Shown here in pieces: positions 27,186 to 36,422 of a stretch of 64,000 nt of DNA (position 1 is its first letter; each line of letters begins with the position of its first letter). A program made the position numbers and the translations under genes. This stretch comes from Caldicellulosiruptor obsidiansis OB47 (GTDB taxonomy: Bacteria > Bacillota > Thermoanaerobacteria > Caldicellulosiruptorales > Caldicellulosiruptoraceae). The stretch is from positions 1,558,001 through 1,622,000 of the forward strand of contig NC_014392.1 in the NCBI RefSeq assembly GCF_000145215.1. Reading direction: 5' to 3'. Under the pieces are notes generated by a model. The model saw only the letters and a program-made list of their open reading frames with translations, did no database searches and was not told the DNA's origin.

Positions 27186-28100
27186 TATATTTGCTTTGCA
27201 AAATAAAGTTTTTACATATTCAACATCTTTCGCTATTTGATTTTTAAGTTCATCTATATTTGAAAATTTTTTCTCTTCACGCACAAAATCGATAAATTCT
27301 ATTTTAACTCGCTTGCCATACATGTTCTTATCAACACTCAATATGTGCGTCTCTATTTTTATATTCTCTGATGCTGAAACAGTAGGATTTGTCCCTACAT
27401 TAGTTATAGAAAGATACCTCTTATCGTCGATAATTGTATTTGTAATATATACACCTTTCCTTGGTACAATCTTTTCTTTATCAAATTTTATATTAATAGT
27501 TGGAAACCCTATCTTTTTCCCCAACCTGTTACCTCTTTTAACAGTACCATTAATAAAAAAGTTAAAGCCAAGCATACAATTTGCAAGTTTTATGTTCCCC
27601 TCAAGTATTAACCTTCGAATTAGCGTGCTGCTCACAATGTGCTCTTGGTACATCACCGGGTCAATCACTATACACTTTCGACCAAACTGGTGAAGTTTTT
27701 CACATAGATACTTGCTATCACCCTCTGCCATGTATCCGAACGTAAAGTCATACCCTACAACTACCACTGATACATTTAACTTATCAATTAGAATTTCCTC
27801 AATAAACCTATCTTTATCCATCTGCATTATCTTTTTATTAAATTCTATAAAATACACATCATCTATGCTATAATTTCTGAAAAATTCTAATCTTTCCTCA
27901 TTTGTAAGTATATACTTTATATTAAAGCCAAGAAGGTTGTCAGGATGATTTTTAAAAGTAAAAACAACTTTTTTTCTACCCCTGGCATTTGCATCTAAAA
28001 CCTCAAACAGCTTTTTATGACCTATATGAAAGCCGTCAAAAAAACCAAGCGCAACAGCCGGGGTATCTCCCCTTTTCGCCACCATTTCATAAACATTCAT
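27183..28100 (-). CDS. ribF: Bifunctional riboflavin kinase/FAD synthetase
   Basis: 305 residues. The N-terminal adenylyltransferase has GFFDGFHIGHKKLF and the S/T-rich SSTLIRRLI signature. The C-terminal riboflavin kinase domain carries KRGNRLGKKIGFPTINI and RKGVYIT. It makes FMN and then FAD. Its start overlaps the end of truB by 14 bases, a common pairing in Firmicutes. Confidence 0.95.
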   Translation of the reverse strand: MNVYEMVAKRGDTPAVALGFFDGFHIGHKKLFEVLDANARGRKKVVFTFKNHPDNLLGFNIKYILTNEERLEFFRNYSIDDVYFIEFNKKIMQMDKDRFIEEILIDKLNVSVVVVGYDFTFGYMAEGDSKYLCEKLHQFGRKCIVIDPVMYQEHIVSSTLIRRLILEGNIKLANCMLGFNFFINGTVKRGNRLGKKIGFPTINIKFDKEKIVPRKGVYITNTIIDDKRYLSITNVGTNPTVSASENIKIETHILSVDKNMYGKRVKIEFIDFVREEKKFSNIDELKNQIAKDVEYVKTLFCKANI

Positions 28101-28959
28101 CTGTAGTTTCCACCTTTAAAACATATTTGAATACATCCTTTTCTCTTTTGTAGATAAAGACAGCCTCATCAACACAAATTTTATAAAAGTCTGCAAATGC
28201 AGTGTCTATATCTATAATATCTTCTATGTCCTGGTTTACGAGTGGATTCCCATTTAAAATTTTCTTATATGTTTTTCTACCTACTTTTATCTCATTTTTA
28301 AATAACCTACATACAGGAATTATACTTTCTGCCCTGATATCGCTCAAAGTAACTGCATCTTTCAAATCAAAAAAACCGCTTCTTATCCTTCTTAGCTCAG
28401 AAAGCAGACCTACCGTCGAAAGATTTTCTGCGATTTTTTCTGCCAAACTTCTTATATACGTTCCATGGCTGCATCTAACTTTAAATTTAAGATACGGATA
28501 GGAAAAGCTTATTATCTCTATATTATATATGATACTCTTCACCTTTGGAATTTCAATATTTATTCCTTTTCGTGCATACTCGTAGAGTTTTCTACCATTG
28601 AGTTTTTTGGCAGAAAAAATTGGAACATTAAGTTCGATTTCTCCTTTTAAAATTTTAAAGCATTCTTCTATCTCTTTTTGTTCAACAATTATCATATTCT
28701 TTTCTTTGATTTTACCAGTTATATCAAGTGTGTCGGTTCTTATACCAAACTGCATTGTTGCTATATATGTTTTTTCCTGACTGGTAAAGAAAGAAGAAAG
28801 CTTTGTAGCCTCCCCAATCAAAATGACCAAAAGCCCTGTTGCAAACGGGTCAAGCGTTCCTGCATGCCCAGCTTTCACGTTGAACACTTTTCTGACAAAT
28901 TCAACAACATCATGTGAGGTAATTCCCACTGGCTTGTCAACAAGTAAAACTCCATTCAT
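28087..28959 (-). CDS. truB: tRNA pseudouridine-55 synthase
   Basis: 290 residues. The catalytic Asp is in HAGTLDPFATGLL; the N-terminal LVDKPVGITSHDVV and the VRCSHGTYIRSLAE block are also diagnostic. It makes the universal pseudouridine of the T-loop. It overlaps its neighbours on both sides and belongs to the rimP-ribF operon. Confidence 0.96.
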   Translation of the reverse strand: MNGVLLVDKPVGITSHDVVEFVRKVFNVKAGHAGTLDPFATGLLVILIGEATKLSSFFTSQEKTYIATMQFGIRTDTLDITGKIKEKNMIIVEQKEIEECFKILKGEIELNVPIFSAKKLNGRKLYEYARKGINIEIPKVKSIIYNIEIISFSYPYLKFKVRCSHGTYIRSLAEKIAENLSTVGLLSELRRIRSGFFDLKDAVTLSDIRAESIIPVCRLFKNEIKVGRKTYKKILNGNPLVNQDIEDIIDIDTAFADFYKICVDEAVFIYKREKDVFKYVLKVETTDECL

Positions 28960-29912
28960 CTCAGATCACTTTTCAATCTTTTTATCAGGTTTTCCTTTAA
29001 AGCATCTAAAGAAACATTTCTACTTGTAAAACCAGCTGCTCTGAGATGCCCACCTCCGCCAAATTCCTTGGCAACCTGAGCACAGTCAATATAGTATTTT
29101 GATCTCAGGCTTACCTTAATTTTGTCTTCTTCTTCAATAAATATTGCAGCTACTTCAACATCTTCGATGTTTCTTGCAAAATTTATGAGATTTTCCGTCT
29201 CATCTCGTGAGGCACCATTTTTAATTAGCATCTCTCTTGTTACTGTTAAAAAGGCAATCTTGTTTTTCTCAAAAAGTTCTAACGTCTGTAAAACATCTTT
29301 CAAAAGATTGAACTTTGAAAGGCTCATCTCATCAAATACCTTGTTGATAATATATACAAAATCAATTCCAGTATTTATTAAATCACCTGCAATCTGATGG
29401 GTTATTGAAGTAGTATTTGAATATCTAAATCCACCTGTGTCAGTAAAAACACTTGTGTAAAGACAAGTTGCAATTTCCTTGTCATTGTCAATGCCCATCA
29501 GTTTGACAATCTGGTATATAATCTCACCTGTTGCAGCAGAGGAAGAATTTATATAAAACAAATCGCCTATTCCTTCGCTTGTAACATGGTGGTCTATGTT
29601 TATTAGCTTTGAATAACAATTTTCAATGTTTTCAATCCCTGTCCTCTCAAGTTCGCCTGTATCAAGCAAGACAAGAACATTAAATTTTTCGTCAATTCTG
29701 TCTACCACCTCTATTTTTTCCGCTGCAGGTAAAAACCTCAAATTCTTTGGAACATTATTTTTCAAGAACATTCTTGCATCTTTACCTTTTCTTTTAAGTG
29801 CAATATAAAGTGCAAGCATAGAACCGATGCAATCCCCATCCGGATTCTCGTGCGAGACAATAGCAATCGAATCTGATTTCAAAAGCTGCTGAATAATTTT
29901 ATTTTCTATCAA
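28956..29912 (-). CDS. nrnA: DHH/DHHA1 oligoribonuclease and pAp phosphatase NrnA
   Basis: 318 residues. DHH-family metal motifs are visible: SHENPDGDCIGSM, DTGE, the DHH triad in INIDHHVTS, and TDTGGFRYSNT. The C-terminal DHHA1 domain has GGGGHLRAAG. NrnA degrades 2-5 nt RNAs and dephosphorylates 3'-phosphoadenosine 5'-phosphate. The gene overlaps rbfA and truB by 4 bases each, so it is embedded in the translation operon. Confidence 0.93.
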   Translation of the reverse strand: MIENKIIQQLLKSDSIAIVSHENPDGDCIGSMLALYIALKRKGKDARMFLKNNVPKNLRFLPAAEKIEVVDRIDEKFNVLVLLDTGELERTGIENIENCYSKLINIDHHVTSEGIGDLFYINSSSAATGEIIYQIVKLMGIDNDKEIATCLYTSVFTDTGGFRYSNTTSITHQIAGDLINTGIDFVYIINKVFDEMSLSKFNLLKDVLQTLELFEKNKIAFLTVTREMLIKNGASRDETENLINFARNIEDVEVAAIFIEEEDKIKVSLRSKYYIDCAQVAKEFGGGGHLRAAGFTSRNVSLDALKENLIKRLKSDLR

Positions 29913-30307
29913 TTTTCTTCTTCACCTTCACTTTCCTCAATATTTTCATCTTCTTTTGAAATATTCAGCTGATTCAAAATCTGGGAGATTCGTGCTCCAT
30001 ACTCAATTGAGTCGTCCAGTTCAAATGTTATCTCTGGAGTAAATCTCAAGCTTATTCTCCTTGATATTTCCCTTCGAATATAAGGCTTTGCATTTTCTAA
30101 CGCTTTCATTGTACTTTCAACCTTTTCTTTGTCTTTGTCAAATATGCTAACATAAACCTTTGCATATCTCAAATCCTTGCTCATATTCACCTTTACAACG
30201 CTTATAAGCTCTGCACAAAGGCGAGGATCTTTGAGCTCATGTTGAATTATATCACTCAGTTCCTTTTTTATTTCCTCAGAGACCCTATCTGATCTCTCAA
30301 ACTGCAT
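29909..30307 (-). CDS. rbfA: Ribosome-binding factor A
   Basis: 132 residues, a single KH-type domain for late 30S maturation near helix 1 of 16S rRNA. Family marks are RSDRVSEEIKKELSDII at the start, LRYAKVYVSI in the middle and the RFTPEITFELDDSIEYGARI region. The last ~20 residues are acidic. It follows infB after 27 bases. Confidence 0.96.
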   Translation of the reverse strand: MQFERSDRVSEEIKKELSDIIQHELKDPRLCAELISVVKVNMSKDLRYAKVYVSIFDKDKEKVESTMKALENAKPYIRREISRRISLRFTPEITFELDDSIEYGARISQILNQLNISKEDENIEESEGEEEN

Positions 30308-30334
30308 ACTGTCCCCCTCACCTCTTTTATAAAT

Positions 30335-32839
30335 TTAGTTTTCTACTTTCTGCATCTCATATGCTTCCACAATATCCCCTTCTTTTATATCGTTAAACTT
30401 TTCAAAGGTCATACCACATTCATATCCGGCTGCAACTTCTCTCACATCATCTTTAAAACGCTTGAGCGACGCAAGTTTCCCTTCATATACAACAACACCG
30501 TCACGAATAATTCGCGCATTTGCTGTCCTTGTTATCTTGCCATCTAAAACATAACATCCTGCAATTGTACCAACTGCAGATGATTTGAATATTTGCCTTA
30601 TTTCTGCATGTCCTATTACCACTTCTTTATAAACAGGTTCAAGCAACCCTTTCATAGCAGCTTCAATATCATTTATGACATCATAAATAATTCTGTACAT
30701 CCTCACATCAACCTTTTCTTTTTCAGCAAGTGACATTGCACCAACTTCCGGTCTGACATTAAAACCTATTATTATAGCATCTGATGCAGAAGCCAAAGTA
30801 ACATCAGATTCAGTAATTGCACCAACCGCAGCATGTATAACCTTGACAGTGACCTTGTCGTTTGAAAGTCTTTCAACAGCAGATTTTAACGCTTCCACCG
30901 ACCCTTGAACATCAGCTTTTATTATAACCCTTAGTTCTTTCAACTGACCTTTTTGAATTCTCTCAAAAAGTTCATCAAGAGATATCTTTGTACTTTGCAT
31001 CTTCTCTTCTTTGAGCTTTTCCTGTCTAATCTGGGCAACTGTTTTTGCTGTCTTTTCATCTTTTACACATACAAGCTCGTCACCTGCAACAGGCACATCT
31101 TCAAGTCCCAAAATTTCAACAGGCATGGAAGGTCCTGCTTCCTTTATTCTCTGACCTTTGTCATCCATCATTGCTCTAACCCTGCCCCATGTGTTTCCAA
31201 CAACAACATAATCCCCTACTTTTAGTGTTCCTTTTTGAATCAAAACTGTTGCAACAGGTCCTCTCCCTTTATCAAGTTTTGCTTCAATTACCCTGCCGCG
31301 GGCAGGTCTGTTCGGATTTGCTTTGAGCTCCATAAGGTCTGCAACAAGCAAAATCATTTCAAGCAGATGGTCAATACCTATCTTTTTCTTTGCAGAGACA
31401 TTTACAAAAACTGTATCTCCACCCCACTCCTCTGGAATAAGTCCATATTCTGATAGCTGCTGCTTTACTCTTTCGGGATTTGCCTCTGGCTTATCGATTT
31501 TGTTGATTGCAACTATGATGGTAACATTTGCTGCTTTTGCGTGGTTGATAGCTTCTACCGTCTGTGGCATAACACCATCATCAGCAGCAACAACAAGTAC
31601 TGCTATATCAGTAACCTGAGCGCCTCTTGCTCTCATCGCAGTAAACGCTTCATGTCCAGGGGTGTCTAAAAAAGTTATCTTTCTGCCATTTATCTCAACA
31701 ACAGATGCACCTATATGCTGTGTAATTCCACCCGCTTCTTTTTCAGTTACGTTAGTTTTTCTTATAGCATCAAGTAAGGATGTCTTTCCATGGTCAACAT
31801 GACCCATCACAACAACAACAGGTGGTCTTGGTACAAGGCTTTCTGGTGGATCTTCCTGGTCTTCCAAAAGAATCTCTTCCTCAGTTTTTATAATCTCCTT
31901 TTCAACTTTAAATCCATAATCTTCTGCTATTAAAGATGCAACATCAAAGTCTATTTCCTGATTGATATTTGCCATTATGCCAAGCATTATTAGCTTTTTA
32001 ATAATCTCTGCTGCAGGTTTTCCTATCAAATTTGCAAATTCCCCAACTACAATCTTATCTGGAATCTTTATTACTTCCTCTTTCTTCTCCTGAGAAGTCT
32101 TTGTCTGGAGTTTCAAAACCTCTTTTTGCTCTTTCGACTTCTTCTTTAATTTTTCTTTTCTACCACGTCTGATATGCTTTTCTTGCAAGTATTCTTCTTC
32201 TAAAAGGGTATCTTCTACTTCTCTGTCAACTTTTTCAAGCTCTTCTCTGTCCAATAGCACATCATGATGTTCTTCCTCAACAGCAAAAACTTGTTTTCTG
32301 TGTTTTGGAGCTTTTTCTTGTTTTTGTTTTGCCTGAGACTTATCCTGAAACTTCTTTTCTATTTTCTGCTCCTTTGCAACCTCGTACTTTGGTTTTGAAA
32401 TCTGTTTTTTCTCTACTTCCTGCTGAAGAACAACATCTGTAATTTTTCTACCACCTTCATCAGTTTCTCTTTTTACACTCTCGACCTTAGCAATTGGCTG
32501 CTTTACTGGCCTTTGTTGTTTTCCTTGTTCTTTCCCTTCTGGCTTTCTTTCATGACGAGGCTTTTCGTCAAACCTTCTTGGTTTTCTGTCTTCTGGTTTT
32601 TGCCTCTTTTCTTGCACCTGTGGCTCCTTTGAAATAGGTCTTCTTTCTGCTTTTCTATCTGTTTGCTGTTTGTCCTTCTCTTGTAAAATATATTCCAGCA
32701 CAAGATTTATATCATTTTCTTCAAGAGCACTCATATGATTCTTATGCTCAATATTCAACTTGTTAAGTACATCCATCAAATCTTTATTTTGCATGTCCAA
32801 TAACTTCGCAAATTCATATATTCTAAGCTTATTAGACAT
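30335..32839 (-). CDS. infB: Translation initiation factor IF-2
   Basis: 834 residues from ATG 32839, which has GGAGGTG upstream (a longer frame to 32875 begins before that site). Order: IF2_N helical domain ([14 protein letters not shown]), a ~220-residue very charged Lys/Glu/Gln linker, a second IF2_N domain ([20 protein letters not shown]), then the GTPase with [20 protein letters not shown] and [10 protein letters not shown], and beta-barrel domains ending in the fMet-tRNA-binding C2. It recruits initiator tRNA to the 30S subunit. Confidence 0.97.
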   Translation of the reverse strand: MSNKLRIYEFAKLLDMQNKDLMDVLNKLNIEHKNHMSALEENDINLVLEYILQEKDKQQTDRKAERRPISKEPQVQEKRQKPEDRKPRRFDEKPRHERKPEGKEQGKQQRPVKQPIAKVESVKRETDEGGRKITDVVLQQEVEKKQISKPKYEVAKEQKIEKKFQDKSQAKQKQEKAPKHRKQVFAVEEEHHDVLLDREELEKVDREVEDTLLEEEYLQEKHIRRGRKEKLKKKSKEQKEVLKLQTKTSQEKKEEVIKIPDKIVVGEFANLIGKPAAEIIKKLIMLGIMANINQEIDFDVASLIAEDYGFKVEKEIIKTEEEILLEDQEDPPESLVPRPPVVVVMGHVDHGKTSLLDAIRKTNVTEKEAGGITQHIGASVVEINGRKITFLDTPGHEAFTAMRARGAQVTDIAVLVVAADDGVMPQTVEAINHAKAANVTIIVAINKIDKPEANPERVKQQLSEYGLIPEEWGGDTVFVNVSAKKKIGIDHLLEMILLVADLMELKANPNRPARGRVIEAKLDKGRGPVATVLIQKGTLKVGDYVVVGNTWGRVRAMMDDKGQRIKEAGPSMPVEILGLEDVPVAGDELVCVKDEKTAKTVAQIRQEKLKEEKMQSTKISLDELFERIQKGQLKELRVIIKADVQGSVEALKSAVERLSNDKVTVKVIHAAVGAITESDVTLASASDAIIIGFNVRPEVGAMSLAEKEKVDVRMYRIIYDVINDIEAAMKGLLEPVYKEVVIGHAEIRQIFKSSAVGTIAGCYVLDGKITRTANARIIRDGVVVYEGKLASLKRFKDDVREVAAGYECGMTFEKFNDIKEGDIVEAYEMQKVEN

Positions 32840-32864
32840 TCCCACACCTCCGCATAAAAGCTTT

Positions 32865-33149
32865 TTATTGCCCATCTTTCAAAAATCTCTCAAGTTCCTC
32901 ATAGAAGCTTTTTGGAATATTAATCTTCAGCGACTTTTCTAACCCCTTTTTCTTTATAGCAAGTTTTAAACACTCTAAATCTTTACAAATATATGCTCCT
33001 CTCCCTTGCATCTTCTGTTTTGGATCAATAAAAATCTCCTCATTTGTTTTGACTATTCGCAAAAGCTCTTTTTTTGGCTTTATGCTCATACATCCGACAC
33101 ATTTTCTATGCGGAATATACTCTTGCACCTTTTCACCCCAATCAATCAT
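32865..33149 (-). CDS. rnpM: RnpM/YlxR RNA-binding protein (DUF448)
   Basis: 94 residues between nusA and infB. The family block is [20 protein letters not shown] and GRGAYIC. YlxR binds RNase P RNA in Bacillus and was named RnpM; it is small, basic and cytoplasmic. It overlaps nusA by 4 bases. GTG about seven codons inside is an alternative start with GGGGTG upstream. The L7Ae-like ylxQ gene that commonly follows in other Firmicutes is missing here. Confidence 0.9.
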   Translation of the reverse strand: MIDWGEKVQEYIPHRKCVGCMSIKPKKELLRIVKTNEEIFIDPKQKMQGRGAYICKDLECLKLAIKKKGLEKSLKINIPKSFYEELERFLKDGQ

Positions 33150-34216
33150 TTACCCTTAATATCTATCTTCCAGCCAGTCAGTTTTGCTGCAAGCCGAGCG
33201 TTCTGTCCCCCCTTGCCAATAGCAAGAGACAATTGGCTATTTGGAACAAGGACAAACGCTTTTTTTTCAATTAGATTCAAATCAATATGCACAACCTCCG
33301 CAGGACTGAGAGCATTTTTTATAAACTCGCCAATGTCACTGCTCCATTTTACAATATCAATCTTCTCACCATTCAAATGCTTTAGTACATTCTGGATTCG
33401 TATACCCTTTTCACCTATACAAGCTCCAACAGGGTCAACCTTTAAACTATTAGAATAAACTGCCACCTTTGACCTTGAACCTGCCTCTCTCGCAATTGCC
33501 TTTATTTCAATTATACCCTCTTGTATCTCAGGTACCTCATTCTCCATAAGTCTTTTTATCAAATTTGGATGGGTTCTTGAAAGATAAACAATGGGCTCTT
33601 TTTCTTTGGGTGGAATTTTAACCTCAGTAATATAAAATTTCATCATTACCCCTGGTTTATATTCTTCACCAGGTATCTGTTCTTCCATGGGAAGAATTGC
33701 TTCAACTTTTCCACCCTCAATCTCTACAATAACGTTTTTCTTGTCAATCCTCTGGATAATACCCGTTACAATATTATCAACTTTTGAAGAGTAATCTTCA
33801 AAGATAATACTTTTTCTTTTTTCTCGAATCTTCCCAATAACTGTCTGTCTGACTGTCATTGCTGCTTTTCTACTAAACTGTGAAATTGGAACCTCTATCA
33901 CTACAATATCCCCAACTTTATATCGCTTATCAATTTTTTGTGCATCTTCAAGAGAAATTTCACTTTTTCTGTCTTTAACATTTTCAACCACTTTTCTGTA
34001 CTCATAAATTTTAACACTTCCTTTTTCTGGTTCGATAGAAACCTTAACATTGGAAAGATTTTTGTCCTTTATTCCTTTCACCTGCTTATAAGCAGTCAGA
34101 AGAGCTGATTCTAAAACTGAGTATATATAATCCCTTTCTATCTTATATTCTCTCTCAAGCTCATCAATTGCCGAAAATAATTCCTGAAAATCAAGAGTTT
34201 GTTCTTTTTTTGGCAT
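33146..34216 (-). CDS. nusA: Transcription termination/antitermination protein NusA
   Basis: 356 residues, the short Firmicute form without C-terminal acidic repeats. The N-terminal RNA polymerase-binding domain is followed by an S1 domain (about 130-200) and two KH domains, with VDPVGACIGEKGIRIQNV and LAIGKGGQNARLAAKLTGW. It modulates pausing and termination. It lies between rimP and rnpM in the standard order. Confidence 0.97.
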   Translation of the reverse strand: MPKKEQTLDFQELFSAIDELEREYKIERDYIYSVLESALLTAYKQVKGIKDKNLSNVKVSIEPEKGSVKIYEYRKVVENVKDRKSEISLEDAQKIDKRYKVGDIVVIEVPISQFSRKAAMTVRQTVIGKIREKRKSIIFEDYSSKVDNIVTGIIQRIDKKNVIVEIEGGKVEAILPMEEQIPGEEYKPGVMMKFYITEVKIPPKEKEPIVYLSRTHPNLIKRLMENEVPEIQEGIIEIKAIAREAGSRSKVAVYSNSLKVDPVGACIGEKGIRIQNVLKHLNGEKIDIVKWSSDIGEFIKNALSPAEVVHIDLNLIEKKAFVLVPNSQLSLAIGKGGQNARLAAKLTGWKIDIKGK

Positions 34217-34243
34217 TTTTTGAAATCCCCCTTCATCCCATAG

Positions 34244-34699
34244 TTAAAATCTTATCGCAAGTTTTACCTTCTTTACATTTTCAACAGGTATATCTATCTT
34301 CTCCTTATCCACAATCAAAACTAAGGACTTCTCATTCTTCTCCACAAGCTCTCCTGTGATTTTTGTGCGGTTTAAAAAAGGCTGTTTCAAAAACACATCC
34401 ACAACTCTTCCTTTGTTTCTTATAAAATCTCTATCAGTAACAAGAGGTCTGTCCACACCTGGCGATGAGACCTCTAAATAATAGCTAAAAGGAATAGGAT
34501 CAGCAATATCCAATTTATCAGAAAGTTCTTCACTAACAAGCTGACAGTCATCTATTGTAATTCCGCCGGGTTTGTCTATATACACTCTCAAAAAATGACT
34601 TTTTCCTTCCTTTTTAAATTCAATATCTACCAAATCAAAGCCATACCTTTCTAATATAGGTTTTACAAGTTCCTCCACTTTCTTTGTTATTTTTGACAT
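34244..34699 (-). CDS. rimP: Ribosome maturation factor RimP
   Basis: 151 residues. The N-terminal RimP domain has YGFDLVDIEFKKEG and the DCQLVSEELSDKLD block. It contains YYLEVSSPGVDRPL, and the C-terminal SH3-like domain is ~60 residues. It is needed for 30S assembly. First gene of an eight-gene operon with a promoter and a hairpin leader upstream. Confidence 0.96.
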   Translation of the reverse strand: MSKITKKVEELVKPILERYGFDLVDIEFKKEGKSHFLRVYIDKPGGITIDDCQLVSEELSDKLDIADPIPFSYYLEVSSPGVDRPLVTDRDFIRNKGRVVDVFLKQPFLNRTKITGELVEKNEKSLVLIVDKEKIDIPVENVKKVKLAIRF

Positions 34700-34760
34700 C
34701 AGTATACCCTTCCCTTCGATTAAAGCTTTTTCCCTATGAAAACTCCATAAACAATATTAA

Positions 34761-34781
34761 AGAGTGGGGGATACCCACTCT
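34761..34781 (-). promoter_or_regulatory. Hairpin in the 5' leader of the rimP operon
   Basis: 8-bp GC-rich stem AGAGTGGG/CCCACTCT with a short loop, downstream of the promoter at 34822 and 60 bases before rimP. On the minus strand it is followed by TTTAATATTGTTT, which is a weak U-run, so it could act as an attenuator or simply stabilise the mRNA. Confidence 0.5.
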
Positions 34782-34821
34782 CATGCTAATTTACTTTATG
34801 TCAGCACCTCTGATTATAAAT

Positions 34822-34850
34822 ATTATACCACCTTAATTTTATTTTAACAA
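34822..34850 (-). promoter_or_regulatory. Promoter of the rimP-nusA-rnpM-infB-rbfA-nrnA-truB-ribF operon
   Basis: TTGTTA (34845-34850) and TATAAT (34822-34827) on the minus strand, spacer exactly 17. It lies just past the end of rpe, giving a leader of about 115 bases. Confidence 0.75.
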
Positions 34851-34865
34851 GAAGCGCAAAAATTA

Positions 34866-35531
34866 TTACCTCAAACTCTGAATTTTACTTCTCAAAATTT
34901 CAATAGATTTTGAGACATCACCACTGTCAAATACATATGAACCAGCAACTATCACGTTTGCCCCTGCATTGACACAATCAACAATTGTCTCCTCGTTAAT
35001 ACCACCGTCAACTTCTATCTCAAACGAAAGTCCTTCCTTTTCTCTAAGGTTTGCCAATATTTCAATCTTTTTTAGAGTATATGGTATAAACTTCTGCCCT
35101 CCATACCCAGGGTTTACAGTCATAATTAAAACCATGTCAACAATACCAAGTACATTCTCTATCATGTATACAGGCGTTGCAGGATTTAGTGCAACACTTG
35201 CTTTTTTGCCAAAACTTTTTATCCTGTTGATGATGGCATCCAAGTGGTAGGTTGCCTCTGCGTGGACGGTAATATTATCAGCCCCGCTTTGGACAAACCT
35301 TTCGATATGTTTTTCGGGATGTACAACCATTAGATGTACATCAAAAAAAAGTTTGGAGTTTTTCCTTAAGCTACTTACAACTGGTGCACCAATTGTTATA
35401 TTGTCCACAAAATTTCCGTCCATGACGTCTATATGAACCAAATCGGCTCCAGCCACTTCGAGTTTTTTAAGTTCGCTTTTAAGGTCTGCAAAATCAGAAG
35501 ATAAAATGGACGGTGCAATCTTTATTGGCAA
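34866..35531 (-). CDS. rpe: Ribulose-phosphate 3-epimerase
   Basis: 221 residues, a TIM barrel interconverting ribulose-5-P and xylulose-5-P. Motifs: APSILSSDFADL at the N-terminus, HIDVMDGNFV, DVHLMVVHPE, MTVNPGYGGQKFI and EVDGGINEET, which supply the metal-binding His/Asp residues. It follows rsgA by 16 bases, the usual order in Firmicutes, and ends the large prpC/prkC operon. Confidence 0.97.
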   Translation of the reverse strand: MPIKIAPSILSSDFADLKSELKKLEVAGADLVHIDVMDGNFVDNITIGAPVVSSLRKNSKLFFDVHLMVVHPEKHIERFVQSGADNITVHAEATYHLDAIINRIKSFGKKASVALNPATPVYMIENVLGIVDMVLIMTVNPGYGGQKFIPYTLKKIEILANLREKEGLSFEIEVDGGINEETIVDCVNAGANVIVAGSYVFDSGDVSKSIEILRSKIQSLR

Positions 35532-35547
35532 CTTTTAATCCTCTCCT

Positions 35548-36420
35548 TTAACTGTACTCTTTTTGTGCAGGAAGTTGCATAAATATCTGCTTGTACCTCT
35601 CATACCTTTCAAAATTTATTTTTTTCTCAGTCACAGCAGCTTTCACCATACAGTCAGGTTCAAATATATGGTTGCATCCTGGAAACTTACAGCCTTCATA
35701 TTCATAAAACTCTGGATAATAATATTTGAGCTCATGTCTTAGAAGCCCCATTATCTCAATTGAACTGAAACCTGGTGTGTCTGCAATGTAGGTATCATCC
35801 CCTGCACGTAAAAGTTCTACCACCCTTGTTGTGTGTCTTCCCCTCTCAATCTTTTTAGAGATTTCACCAACTTTTAAATTAGCTCCTGGAATTAAACAGT
35901 TTAGTATAGAACTTTTCCCCACACCAGATTGCCCAGCAAAAACTGAGATTCTTCCTTGGATGTAATCTTTGAGCTCATGAATACCTTTTCCAGTCCTTGC
36001 AGACACACCTATCACATCAAACACAGTGTATTGGGATTTTATCATCTCAAATGTTTTCCCACCATCTAAATCAATTTTATTTACACAAATTACAGGCTTT
36101 ACTTTTTCTTTCAACACATTTACTAAAAGTTTATCCAGAGCAATTAAAGATACTTCAGGCGACACTGACGCTACTACCACAATAGCAATGTCTACATTTG
36201 CAATTGGTGGACGAACAAGCTGATTTTTTCGTGGTAAGATCTTATCTATAACATATGCACCCTTGCTTTTCTCTACAATAACAACATTGTCACCTACAAG
36301 CGGAACTATGTCATCCTTCCTAAAAACTCCTCGTGCTCTGCATTCATATACATTTCCTTCATGGTCATAGACATAATAAAATCCAGCAATTAGCTTCCCA
36401 ATCACCCCATTTATTTGCAT
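35548..36420 (-). CDS. rsgA: Ribosome small subunit-dependent GTPase A
   Basis: 290 residues. OB-fold, then a circularly permuted GTPase with NKIDL (G4), SARTGKG (G5), GQSGVGKSSILN (G1) and ADTPGFSS (G3), and a C-terminal zinc-finger CxxxxC-H-C (CKFPGCNHIFEPDC). It checks the decoding site in late 30S maturation. Its start is 3 bases from the prkC stop, and rpe follows. Confidence 0.97.
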   Translation of the reverse strand: MQINGVIGKLIAGFYYVYDHEGNVYECRARGVFRKDDIVPLVGDNVVIVEKSKGAYVIDKILPRKNQLVRPPIANVDIAIVVVASVSPEVSLIALDKLLVNVLKEKVKPVICVNKIDLDGGKTFEMIKSQYTVFDVIGVSARTGKGIHELKDYIQGRISVFAGQSGVGKSSILNCLIPGANLKVGEISKKIERGRHTTRVVELLRAGDDTYIADTPGFSSIEIMGLLRHELKYYYPEFYEYEGCKFPGCNHIFEPDCMVKAAVTEKKINFERYERYKQIFMQLPAQKEYS

Positions 36421-36422
36421 AG

